Below are positions 46,901 to 58,172 of a DNA stretch of 64,000 nt, piece by piece. A model generated the notes under the pieces. It ran no database searches and was not told where the DNA came from. It saw only the letters and a program-made list of their open reading frames with translations. A program made the translations under genes and the position numbers. How positions within the stretch are numbered: position 1 is the first letter of the stretch; each line of letters begins with the position of its first letter. Origin of the DNA: Ectocarpus siliculosus (taxonomy: Eukaryota > Sar > Phaeophyceae > Ectocarpales > Ectocarpaceae); the NCBI GenBank assembly GCA_000310025.1, contig FN649747.1, positions 726,454 through 790,453 of the forward strand, written 5' to 3'.

Positions 46901-49093
46901 TCATTCACCTAGCCCCCGGGCCTCCCACGTGGGAAAAACGCACTTTCATTAATAGTCAATTGTCAAGCTAGGAAACTAGTTGTTGGTTAACAGGTGCCAG
47001 AGAAAATTAAGGCCATCGAGGTCGACTTCTAAATTTCGCGAAAGGCGTGTGTGCCATGTACATTTTTTTTTGTGACGTGACAACCAATATACGGTTCGTC
47101 GAAAAAAGAGAGATTACACTACCAAGCCGTTGCAATCTATTGAGGTTAACCACCAAATGTGTGCCACTTCTTGTGACATCGCGGCCGAAGATACAAAGGT
47201 GGCGTCCCAAAGGCAGTAGCCTCGGCGCTGGAGTCGTTCCCCGAAGATCGGCGGGTGCGATGTGAGGGAGCCCTCACCGTCCAGAACCTAAGCCTAACAC
47301 TGGGAGGAGCGAGAGCGATGACGAAGGCTGGCGTCGCGCCGGTGATCATCCGACTGCTACGAACGACGTTGGAAGAGTCGTCTTTCCCGACGACCAGCGA
47401 GAGAGAGGGTGAGAGGGAGGAAGGACCCACCCTCAATGGCGCAATAGCGAACGGACATTCAGGCGGCAAGCAGGCCGACCGCGACGGTAAGAAAAGAGCC
47501 TCAGGACCAATTTGTTTTCTACAGGGCTACTCGTCATCATCCCGCTCGAGACTGAACGGGGTTCCTGCTCTTGCCCACCACGCAGTTGGTGTTGCGTGTT
47601 ACGCAATCCTGAAAAATTGACACTGTTGAGCATTGGGATCAACCATAGGGAATGGATACGAATGAAGTAATTAGGCAAACACTCTTTGATGCCGCAAACT
47701 GTATGATGCACTCCTACCGCTTGCATGCACATGACAAACAGCTCTAAGCAAAAACCTTAACTTCAGCATCGCCAACCTACGATCTAACTTTTTGCAACAA
47801 CACGTGCACCAAAATGCAGTTATTGTGTACCTCTTGAACGGCCTGGCCAACATGGCGGCCGCCGACAAGAGCCTCAGTGATTTCATCGGGCGGCACGGAG
47901 CCTGCGAAGCGGTTGTTTTCGCCCTGGAGCACCACCCCAGAGACCTCCAGATGCAGGTCAGCAAGAGCTGGAGAAATCAGAGTTAATAACGCGATGAATC
48001 ATGAACGAAACACTGGTAACTCGGAATCTTGTGATACACAACGGCAGCAGCCCTCCCGAAAGAAATCTCGTTGACAGTCGCCCCCATACTGCCAACATCG
48101 CCGGTGTAGGCCTCCCACTCAGTTGAATTGTCACTCGTGTCATTCCCATTGTCGACGGCACATCCCCCCACGCTGCCCCAGGCTAGCGGGGTCAAGGCCG
48201 TGCGAGCCCTCGCCCTCGGCGGCTGCCGAAACGTCCAAGATTTGGCCCGCTTGCGAGGCCCCTCGGCGATAGCTCGAGCCCAGGGACTTTTCTTGCGCGA
48301 CCGTGAAATACAGCTCGCTGTGGGGGCAGCTATGGAAGCGTTGTGTCGGGGAGGCAACCGGGCCAACCGGGAGGCTCTTGTCGGCGCCGGGACCATCGTC
48401 CTGCTAGAAAGTGCCCTATCCCAGTTCGCCAGCGACGCGGAAGTTGTATCTCAGAGCTTCCGCGCTCTCGTTGAGATTGTTCTGGCCGGCTCCGGGCCAA
48501 AGGCAGTGATGGGTGCAGAGGGCGAGGACAATCAACGGTGTTCCAGAAGCGTTGCCGGCGTCGAGGAGGAACCGCCAGTGAAACGGTCGTTTTCTCTACC
48601 CCAGCTTACACTAACCGAGGGTAAAGCAGCAATCAAGGGTCCTCTACAACCGGGCGAAGATGCAGGTGGTACCGTTGGTGGCGTGGCTGTGGGTGAGGTA
48701 TCTTGTGCCGTGGGGATGGTACTCGCCGTCCTCGAGAGGAACCCCTGCCGTGAGGTGTGCCTTGAGGCGTTCTCTGCCCTTGGCCGCTTGCTCGTTAACC
48801 TCGGGGCGACGGACTCGGAGAGTGTGAGTGTCGGATCGAACGACGTCCGCGACCAAACCTACCAGAACAGAGTTGCCACTACAGATGATACCTCAGCTTG
48901 TCACAAGGTTCCTCACAATGGAATGAAGGGAGGAGTGAACGCTGCGGGAGGGTTGCTTCAGTTGGCGAAGGTTCGACATGCAGTGAAGCGGGCGCTCAAG
49001 ATTAACCGTTGTGACGATGTTGATCTAGCGTTAAGAGGTGGTCAAATTATCACGTTGACTACCGTTGCGAGAGGTCGGGCCCTTGCACAATAG
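30266..49093 (+). CDS. Giant SAM-like / TIR / ARM / coiled-coil / 4xEH / ARM protein
   Basis: About 24 exons. Read in phase: 30266-30343, 30708-30998, 31424-31573, 31815-32742, 33257-33438, 33904 to about 34160, 34648-34737, 34975-35420, 35768-35883, 36361-36418, 36895-37627, 38113-38835, 39022-40272, 40783-40949, 41355-41511, 41865-42017, 42565-43703, 44003-44312, 44503-44628, 44941-45642, 45854-46869, 47191-47486, 47820-47956, 48182-49093. The last 17 alone sum to 2,814 codons with no stop. The start, MGAGASNG, fits N-myristoylation. A SAM-like domain, a TIR domain, armadillo repeats, an acidic coiled coil, four EH domains with Lys-rich linkers and a long armadillo array follow. TIR domains of this class can cleave NAD; EH domains bind NPF peptides in endocytosis. 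Membrane-associated signalling or trafficking is inferred. The junction between 33904 and 34648 is unresolved, and two adjacent genes remain possible there. Confidence 0.72.
33257..34200 (+). other. First armadillo-repeat block of the giant gene
   Basis: Exon 33257-33438 (QWEGCKGLADLAARDSDGLSAVRRQGGIQVLL) and exon 33904 onward (ACPKDADVQRWGCQALVPLF, then RQAGIAAVIRAL) show the ARM three-helix pattern with the Gly-I turn. The second exon's 3' end is unclear: candidate donors lie at about 34039, 34105 and 34162. Confidence 0.6.
35768..40949 (+). other. Four EH domains with Lys-rich linkers
   Basis: EH1 (35768-36970) has EF loop DKDKDGFISPHE and IWEMCDPYRRGKL. EH2 (37540-38240) has GGKQAATMLAKSGL and LWAMADADRDGKL. 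EH3 (38750-39150) has GGKEAAVVLAKSGL and LWAMSDVDRDGAL. EH4 (40200-40949) has DADHNGTIDGRE and IWGLADANDNGEL. Each keeps the Trp of the NPF pocket. In EH2 and EH3 the first EF loop is replaced by a Lys/Gly stretch. Linkers of roughly 150-350 residues are rich in Lys, Glu, Ala and Ser, with a nine-alanine run near 39780. Confidence 0.8.
42565..49093 (+). other. C-terminal armadillo-repeat array of the giant gene
   Basis: Many ARM-type helical repeats, for example VQRWGLSAAAALVAE, VQAEGLKTFAKVA, VQHWGVATMRALTG, VRCEGALTVQNLS and IQLAVGAAMEALC. Typical Gly-(I/V/A) turns (SAGILGLAVKAL, AAGVVLTVVRAL) and acidic, Ser-rich inserts separate them. The intron after 46869 appears to start with GC rather than GT. 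Confidence 0.75.
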
Positions 49094-51525
49094 ATGAGGT
49101 AGAGCATGTAGCAGCAATAGAATTTATTAACCACTGGGTGTCCCGGAACCATATCAGAACCAAATATCCCGCCTTTGAGAATATGGGTCAGCTTGGGGGG
49201 GAGAAGTATTGCTGGAAATCCCTGGAGTTTCACCACCAGCGAGACAAAAGATTGTGGTTCTGCGTTTAAGGCTTGTAAACCACCCCAATTTTCGGCCGGA
49301 ATGATGCCGGATTGTTCACTCGGAATTTTGATAGGATGCTTTGAGTTCGTCATCAGGGCTGTTATTCCAATCGTTCGCGTACCACTATCTGGGTGTTATC
49401 ATCATGCGTTTGGCGTGCTCATTTGAACTCTTGGGCAATTGCAATCGAGGCGCCTCGAATCACAGAGGACGAACTGGACTCGTTTTCTCCGCAGAAACGA
49501 ACAGAACACGCGTCGATCGAGCCTAGTGTACTGGGTACTATTTGTTCTTGTAATATTCTTGTTGGTCGTCTCTTGCTGTTGTCTTCACATTGGAAACAGC
49601 TCCGATTTCTGCCCAGTACCGTCTCTAAGACCCGCTCTGGTCTGACTGACGTCAACGCCTTGCATGGGCACAATTTAACGGGTTCTTGCCGATCGATATT
49701 GATTTTGACTGGCGTTGAAACAACCAAGGGCACCAGGAACACACGAGATACAAAAGCCAGGTGGAAAGCTTGCGCAACAATAAATCCCATCGTTGTCGCA
49801 CGGAGGAGGCGTTTCTCTCCTACAGCAGTACCCCCTGACACCACTAGCAGCCTTGGACGTATCCAAATATAGCAGAGATTCTATGTTCATCGTAGCCTAA
49901 TTATCATACGGACCCATAGCCGCGATTGTGGAATACCGAGGATGGACCGCACCATCAGCCTACAACGCAATTAGACCAAGAAAAAAAATGGCTGTGAAAC
50001 ACCGCTATTCCTGTGTTGGGATCCTGACCCAAGTCTAGTCAGCCGAACGTTTCTATTTTGAAGTTCGCTTGAGGTGTTTAGGTTAAGGTGATCCGAAGAG
50101 GTAGCTTAGAGAGCAGAAGAAGCGACCTGGTGAAGTCTGGTGAAGCATGATCGATGTGTGTTCTGCGGCGCGAAAAGAAACGATGATGCCGAACAGGAAC
50201 TTGCAGCGGCCCAAAACCCTGTCCAGGAAAAAAAAAACAACGCAACCATTAGTCTCCCTCCTCTCGCACACAACCCCGCGGGAGGGCAGATCACCGAGCG
50301 ACTTCCACCCAGCCGCGACATTTAGTTAGAGGGGACCTGGCGTGTCGATCTTCTCGCCTCCTCGAAGTGAAATGCGCGCCTTCCGAAATCGTGGACAAGC
50401 CCACCAATCGGAGGCGCCAGCTTTTGCCGTACCGTCAGGTGTGTTTCGCTTCTGCTCTTGTATGCATTTTTCTTTCAACACAAACCCACACCTTCCTGCG
50501 CAACATCACCCCTTCCTGCCATCCGCGGCGAGTCAGTTGTGTTGTACTCGTGCCGTTTGTGCTAAGCCCCCCCTGTCGTGTGCCATTATTATTTAGCTTG
50601 CAGCACGGAATACCCCGCCGCAGTCTTTTCGGGCGGGAGCTTAACTTGTCGCGCTTTCAGAATCCCAGTACCATTACATGTAGCGTTCCTGTGACCAGTC
50701 CTCTAGCCGGGCTTATCATACGTAGAAGAAGCGATGCTGGTTGTTCGGGACTCATGCCGACGTCGCCCCTGGTATCTCGACGAACCTCAATAACACGTTA
50801 ATGCGGTACCCTCGCAGCCTATGTAGACTATGTGTGGCGACCAGGACCAGGGGTTCGAATATTCCCGGAGCTTTCCTTGCAACGGGAGTTTTCTCTCGCT
50901 TCCGTTCCTGCACACAAGCGCTACTCTGTACAGCAGCAGTTCGTGTGCACACGATTTACAGAAGAGAGTGCTGCAATCTTCTCGCGTTAAAAATTGAAGG
51001 AAGCACCGCAGGAGGGGTGGAGAGGAGGCGTCAGGGGGAGGAACCCTTCTGTGTGACCACGATTGGAGCTCCTATGATCCACACGGCAGAATGCTCTGAG
51101 TGCTGATTTTTTCAAGCTGGGCCAGCCAAGAAGCTCACTTTTCGTTCTTTCGCGTCTCATGCTGCCGTTTCCACATTTAGGCTTGGAACTACATTTAGGC
51201 TTGGAATTTTGTGGCTAATCTTAGAAGACAGTAGGGGAACGCCGGTGCCAGATTTTTTTGGAATCTGAGTTGATTTAGGTATTAAATGCTCAAATGGCGG
51301 CGTAGTGGGGGATACTTTCAGCTGAAATCAGTATTACTTGAAGTGTTTTTTACAGATTGAGCTGAAATTTGGTGTGCACCTATCTGGGACCATTGCGAAA
51401 AAAGTGATGGTAGTTGCAAGGCTCACATCATCTTCCATCTAAAGTTATTGCCTCATAAAAAATCCTATACAACACTCAAGATATTGCGGGAAAGTGAGGA
51501 TATCGCGATGTTCCACACCGGTTTT

Positions 51526-51660
51526 GACGATTAGAACCTGAAATTTTGATATGATGTTGTTGGCAATGGTCTCAAAAATGCCCCCGATTTGGATCCGGTG
51601 TTTTTGAGACCATTTCCAACCACATATCAAAATCTCAGGTTCTAGTGCGTAAAAATCGTC
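51526..51660. repeat. Long inverted repeat (hairpin) centred on GGATCC
   Basis: The arms at about 51526-51580 and 51601-51660 pair: GAACCTGA, TTTTGATATG and AATGGTCTCAAAAA on the left recur inverted on the right, with scattered mismatches. Confidence 0.8.
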
Positions 51661-51835
51661 GTGGAAATCGCTTCTAACCATTTCCAAAAACAGTCTTGTT
51701 GCTGATTTAACCGTCCGAGTACGTACGCAGTCCCTCCGCAAAAATAAAATATCGCAGATTTTTCTTGTCGGTAATTAGCCAAGCCTCCAAAGAAATCGGA
51801 GATTGCCGAGTTTCCTTGCCAGACAAAGGGTTCCT

Positions 51836-51895
51836 TGGCTTCAGCATGAAAAGTGTCCCCAAAACACGTGGGGACACTTTTTCATACTGAAGCCA
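51836..51895. repeat. Near-perfect inverted repeat
   Basis: The left arm GGCTTCAGCATGAAAAGTGT continues with CCCCA. The right arm is its inverse with one change and one extra T, around a short AAACACG centre. Such hairpins mark the ends of some fold-back and Helitron-type elements, but neither type is proven here. Confidence 0.85.
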
Positions 51896-53868
51896 AGCCA
51901 ATAAATTTTTCCAGCACCGGGCTGTACAGTTTTACCACCTAGAGGACACGCGGCTTGGGGGATTGTGTACAACAAGTCAGACGGCGAGGAGAGGCATCAC
52001 ACAGCATATCACACAACGTGCCATCTTACCCAAGCATGACAGACCAAGGGTGCGTTTCACACAGCGGATCACTCAGCGGAGCCTAGGGCGACTACGGTGC
52101 GTTGCGCAGACGTTTGAGTGTTGTTTGTCCCCACTTGGCGTCCAGTATTGAGAGGGTTAATGTGATGACAATTTTTATCAAACAATGGTGTGTACACCAC
52201 AGACAGCCGGGGTGCCATCTCGTTCACAGCATCAACACCTTGCTGTAGAGGTATGCACGCGTGGTGCAGTGTGGGAAACCCGTGGAGAAGAGCTCACTTG
52301 TTATTTCTCGTGTGGAACAGCAGCAGCAGTACCTGTTGCGTTGGAGATCGGTAGGAACTGAAGCGAGTGGGGCAAGGATCCTCTGCTCAAGCAGGGGCTA
52401 CTATGATCCGGTCCCATGTTTTATCCTTCCGCGGGGAGTACATCTTCGCGCGCCTTCTAGAAGGAGTCATTCTCTTCTATTCTCCGCCTACATACAAGAT
52501 ACATGTATCTAAATCCTATGACATTGCGGATGATGAGCATGACTTTCGCCCCTCGCTGTTGTCGCAGCCGAAGCCTTTGTGACAACCACACGGTGCTGAC
52601 CCAACTGAGCTAAAAGGGGTCAAACTTTTGGAGGGGTTGGGAAACAAGCCGGGTCCGAGTTTTGGGAAGGATCACCAACAGAAGTTCTGATAAAAATGAC
52701 GTTTCATTTAGTGCATGTTTTTTGTCCACACGTGATTATTCCTTGCAGGAAAGCACACCCGAGGGTGTTTTTTGCTAGAAATTTCGCCGCATTACGATCA
52801 CGGAGCCCCCATTTCGCACCTCGTGGTACTGACGTGCACGGCTCGACTTGCACTCACACGAGCAGCCGCACACAGCTGGTAAACACACAACCACAGACGA
52901 TACGGAGGTGGAGGAGGTAGACAACCCTGCTGGAAACAACCCTGCTGGAAACGGCGTGGCTCAGACGGTGCCAGCAAAGTCTTCGCCGGCGACTCCACGC
53001 GCGATCAAGTTGTTTTTGTGGAAACAACCCGCCACCCAGCCGAGCAATGAGCCTCCATCAGCACCTGCCGCCGGAAGTCCTGCCAAAAGGCCCGCAAAAC
53101 AGGCTCTGCTGAGGTCCGCACAACAGTGTCGCACATCGGCAGCACTCCGTTTTTATCACACATCCTCTTGGAAGAATGTGGGAGCGGTAGTTTGTTTGCA
53201 AATTTGCTATCACAACCTTTTTCTTTTATCACAACGAACCCCTGGTCGCGAGCTTCGTCCACGTGCACTTTATCACGACGGTGACACAAGTTAGCGCACA
53301 CCCCTTGTAGGATAGCACCTCCGGTGATACGTTTGCTGAACTCCAATCATCTTATCACCGCCGTGCGGTGTGCTATCTTGTGTCACTTACGGTACCGGCC
53401 GGACTTGTCCGAGGATAAACGTTTTTTGAGTCAGAGCAGTAAAATGAAAACGAGAGACTGGCATGCCTGCTGGACAGAGGTAGCACGCGGAAATGCTGAG
53501 ATTAGCTGCCGAAAGTTTCTTGTTTTCGTTGATTCTTACGTGTTGACGAACGCCTCCAACTCGCTTCCAAACATGGCAGCCCGCACCATATTTGAAAACT
53601 TCCTTCTTACTAGTGTAGGATGCGGGGGTCTGCCTACTAGTGTAAGGCTTCAACCCATACACCATTTGGCTTATTTCGTAGGGTTGAGAAGATAGAGAAA
53701 CGTAACACGTCTAACTATTGTAGAAAGCCTGAAGAACATTTTCATAGTTTTTTCGGCCCTTCGCGTTGCTCTTTCTCTGTCTCTCTCTGCTGCCTCCATC
53801 TGCCGTCCACAATGAACGTCAGGGCACAACACCGGTACCAATACCAGCAACATTGACAACGGAGGCAG

Positions 53869-55609
53869 CACGCGGTGCTTGGAAGCCATCGCCGTTGTGC
53901 TTTATCAATCATCGCCGAAGGGAGGGATCAGAGAACCCCCGTTCATCTCATCTACGCTGCAGCTGCAATTGGCGTGCTTGGAACTATGCGGGGTGTGTCG
54001 AAGCCTGCCATCCCTGCACATAAAGGTGCCGGAAACACTGCCCGCAAGCTTGTGGGTTGCTCCGACTTCCTCCGACGACGCCGGCGATCACGACAACGGC
54101 GTTCAGTGGCAGGATCTATTTTCCACTCTCCGTTCCTTGCGCCGATGGTATCCCCGCGGGGACTCACGAGGGGGGGACGGCGTGACCCTGAACCGCGTCC
54201 CGCCCCTTCTCCCATTCAGCGTAACATGTGGGCTTTCGAGCTTGCCTCGCTCTAGTAGTAGTCGCACGGCCGACCTGTGGACTGGCGTGGAGCGACTGCG
54301 GCTGGAATTTTCTCTCTCGGAGACGAGCAGTTGGAAGGACTCGTCTGTGGTGATGCTGCCGAGAAGACTCAAGCAGCTTCTGTTTGTCTCGAGCTCCTTC
54401 GTTCCGAATTTTCAACTTCCGGTGGCGGTGTTGTCGTCACCGCCGCCGCTCCTTCTCAAGCTATTTGTCAATGGGAGTTTCGAGGTACCGGCTGCAGACG
54501 TTCCGTGGCCCCCTTCTCTTACCCAGCTTTCATTCGGAGCTAGGTTTCAACAGCGCTTGGGGAAAGGGGGGGCTGGCAGTGATGGTGATGGTGGTGGTGG
54601 TGGTGGTGTGATCAAATGGCCAGTGCACCTGCAGCAGCTGTCGTTCTGGCATCACTTCCAAGAGCCCATTGCCGAAATCAATTGGCCGGCCTCGCTCGAG
54701 CGCCTGGCGTTTTTTGGGCCTGGCTTCAACGAGCCCCTTGCCGGCGTGGTGTCTTCCTGGCCATCGCTGCGGAAACTCGTCCTCGGGAACACATTCAACC
54801 AACCAATCGCCCAAGTTTCGTGGCCAGCCTCCCTCCGGGCACTCAGGTTCGGGGACACATTCAACCAACCCATCGCCCAAGTATCGTGGCCAGCCTCCTT
54901 GCAGGAGCTCTCCCTGGGCGGAGGATTCGACGGTGCTGTAGAGGAAGTCGTTTGGCCTTCTTCGCTACGAAAGCTGGATCTGGGCAAAAGGTTCAGCCAT
55001 CCCATCGCCCAAGCTACGTGGCCAGCCTCCCTGGAAGAGCTGGCGTTTGGGGGTTGTGAGGGCAGGTTCAACCAACCCATCGCCCAAGTTGCGTGGCCGC
55101 CCTCCCTCCGCGCAGTCAGATTCGGGGAATGGTTCAACCATTCCATTGACCGAGTCTCTTGGCCCAATGGGTTGCAAGAGCTCTACTTCGGGGGTAAGTT
55201 CAACCAACTCATCGCCCAAGCATCATGGCCGGCTTCCCTTCGAGAGCTCGCATTCGGGACAGATTTCAACCAACCCGTTCATCAAGTGTCATGGCCAGAC
55301 TCCCTCCAGAAGCTTACCTTCGGAAAGTACTTTAATCAACCCATCGCCCATGTTTCGTGGCCGGGTGCCTTGCGAGAGCTGACATTCGGGGAAAGGTTCA
55401 ACCAACCCATTGCCCAAGCTTCGTGGCCCGATGCGTTGCAGGAAATAAAGTTCGGTGAGGACTTCTCCCAACGGATGATCGGCACCGACTGGCCGATGAG
55501 CCTACGCAAAATATACATTAGTAGGCGTTCTGTTTCGGGGAATCGCGGATCAGGACGTGTATCCGCCCTCTGTGGAAATCGTGAGCTATCGCTGTTCTGT
55601 TATGTTTGA
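53869..55609 (+). CDS. FNIP-repeat protein, terminal exon (5' end unresolved)
   Basis: About 579 codons open to a TGA stop at 55609. From about 54655, some 13 repeats of about 22 residues follow the pattern F-N-Q-P-I-A-Q-x-x-W-P-x-S-L-x-x-L-x-F-G-x-x. This is a variant of the FNIP/leucine-rich-type repeat known from Dictyostelium and some giant viruses, here with Trp-Pro where FNIP repeats usually have Ile-Pro. Two or three degenerate repeats precede them, with a Gly/Asp insert near 54580. The N-terminal ~200 residues are Leu-rich and may be a divergent cap. The frame has no ATG between the upstream in-frame stop (53813) and 54353, so an upstream exon is likely; CAG at 53866-53868 could be its acceptor. 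The repeats probably form a binding solenoid; the partner is unknown. Confidence 0.72.
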
Positions 55610-58106
55610 TGAGGTTCGATATTTGCCCACCCTGTCCAAAGGACGACCTTGCATGATAGAGACAGTGAATTGGCCGGACAAGTTGGAAGGATGTTGGAGA
55701 AGCAACGAGAGGTACTATCGACGGAAAAGTTGACTGGATCCAATCAAAGGCATGAACGAAGGAAGTGAGGATGGTGCAGAGAATCATGGTAGGTGGTAGT
55801 GACGAATCCGGAAGAGTTGCGGACACTCGCACGAGATTCTGTTTTGCCCAGATGGGCAGCCCCGCGGGCACTTTTTGGACAACAGTATTTAGTGTGTGTA
55901 GCGGGCCTGGGTTTTCCACAAGGTTCAAGACGAGGGTGTTTAGGCTACCACAATAGTGATGGTGGAGATAGTTGCGAGCGCATGCCCATGCGGCAGAGCA
56001 GAATAGCGTGGTAGCACTCGGACAGAGGTGAGCTTCGTAGGGTAGAAATGACGGCCCGAAGGAGATAGTGAGGAATATTGTGGAGGGGACATGGTGAATG
56101 TTTGGAGAAATTGAAAATGCAAACGCTGTAGATACAGTTGGGGATGAGTGGTGACCACAACGCCAAACACTGGAGGTGGGTAAGACAAGCGAGACTTGAC
56201 CTTCCTGGTGACCAATAGCAATAACTTGAGGGCGCCGGGCCTTGGAGATTTGTCTACACGGAAAGGGTTAGACAAGCAGCAATTTGTGTTTGCAGATGTG
56301 TAACGGTTACGTATTCGTCGGAGAACGCTGACCCTTGTACGAGACGAAATCGTACGTTCGCGTTCTTCAGAGGTGGCGTCATCTCTTAAGAATACCGTTG
56401 TTGGTGAGTTGTGTGCCCACGACTGTGATACCGGGTGGGGTCACAGCGGTGCATCAACGGGCCATTAAAAGGTCCCAGCTGTCCGAGAAAATTCGGCACT
56501 AATGACACAGGTTGTGAGCATCGCGATCCTGTCTGGCCACAAACCAAGTCTGGTGTGTTTCTATCTTGAAGTTCCCTTGAAAAGCTTGGGTTGACGCAAT
56601 GGAACCGGGACGGTGCATGAGAGTAGGAGACGTACAAGTACAGGGCACGAAGCCCGAGGACCTGGTTGGTGTCGTCCGTAGGATTCCATTGGCAAAAGTA
56701 TTTGCCCGCGTACGTATGTTGAAGTAGATGTTGAGATTATAAACATGGCTGCCAAGAGCACACGAGGCTTCGCCGCCCTCCGCTTCAGAAGCGGCAGCAT
56801 GCGCACGATCGATGTTGATTTCTTCCGAGACACACGCTCTGCAGAACGACCGGTGTCGATTGGCCACAACCAAGAGACCGCGTGAACTGCCTCCTCCTGT
56901 CGCAGCAGGCGGATGACACCCTTCAGCCCCCGCACCATCTCACGGTGGACTCGCAGGAGCTATTTCCATTTACACGCAACACAATAGTGGGTACCTGTCG
57001 GCATGAGCGACGACTTGAGCAAGAGCAAGCATGAGATTCAAATACTATTGTTGTTCTCTCAAAAAGAGATGAACCAAACGGGGACTAAAACAGGTGGTTT
57101 CACCTGAACTTCGTTTCGGTAACCCCTTCCAAAAGTCAAACCAACTTGCTTACCAACGCCTATAACACTTGGACCCTTTTAGCTCATCCCTTGGTTGTTG
57201 TTGAGAAGCACGATGACCACTAGACTGCAAGTCACAAAGGCTTCAGGTAGCCACGAAAGCAGAAAGAGGGACGAAACTCTTGCTTTATGGGCAGTCTGTG
57301 GTGTGCACAGCATTGAAAGGTTAAGGTGTATGTTGAAGTTTTAGGTTCGTGGCATCTGTCGAGATACCATGGGCGAAGTCGGCTTTAAGTCCCGAACAAC
57401 CAGAGTGTCAACTTCCAGTAAATGTGAGACACCCGCGACTGGTCCCAGGAACGCTGCTCTAATTCTGAAAGCCGTACGGGAGCCTGGTTTAGCGAACCCT
57501 ACATCATGTCACGACGAAAGGTGACCGCTATGCAAGCATGCTGCTCAATCCAGTTGAGGACCGCTAAACCGAGAGCCTCAATAGTAGCTATGAACCGCTA
57601 AACCAGGAAGAAGCCCCAAATATAGAATGTGGCGTGACGGGCGCTCGTCCTTTGTCTCGTGCCCACAGTTCTGGAAACCGACATGCGCCAAGGTAAGAGG
57701 TACTTCTTTGTGTTGCACCTTGGCCATGACGAGAAGCGTGTGCACATACATGCACTTTGCTGTAGTATACCGTACAAACGAAGCACACCCATAACGCGTG
57801 CTGAAGCGAGTCTGCCCGCCCACACAGTACGACGACCCTGACCAGGCGGTGCCGTAAAACTCTTCTTGACAGGGCCATGCTTGTGTCTTGTTGCAGCAGT
57901 TACATACGCAGGTAGGCAAAGAAAGTACCCCTAGGTGGAAAGGCATGGGAGTACAAGATATGTGCATTTCCGAAAAAACCCAAAGCTTGCTCTCCCCTCC
58001 GGGACGTTTTCGGACGTCTTAAGAACACGTGTGTGCTGATCTATTCGTCCTGATATCACCGCATAGTGCACGTAGCAACCTTCGATCAGCGATACTTCAC
58101 AAAGAG

Positions 58107-58172
58107 AGGGGGTGTACTCATAGTCGTGCATGCCGTAGTCGTTAGACCATTGACCTCGCACCCCTACAAAGC
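58107..58172 (+). repeat. Dispersed GTTAGACCATTGG repeat, copy 3
   Basis: A G-rich lead, then ACTCATAGTCGTGCATGCCG, TAGTCGTTAGACCATTGACC and TCGCACCCCTACAAAGCC. It matches copies at about 16-72 and 23816-23890. Confidence 0.8.

Larger units (their letters stand above)
49094..53868. other. Gene-free stretch with fold-back sequences
   Basis: This includes the 3' flank of the giant gene, an AT-rich part at about 51.2-51.9 kb with two inverted repeats, and a segment at about 50019-50084 that resembles 56523-56590. An open frame at 52848-53294 is Pro/Ala/Lys-rich but has no domain, so I do not call it. The 5' exon(s) of the FNIP gene may lie near the right end. Confidence 0.45.

Noticed and set aside
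45787-46908. 373-codon minus-strand frame
   Set aside because: It lies opposite a large ARM exon with clear repeats on the plus strand. Its composition is that of an antisense GC-rich shadow.
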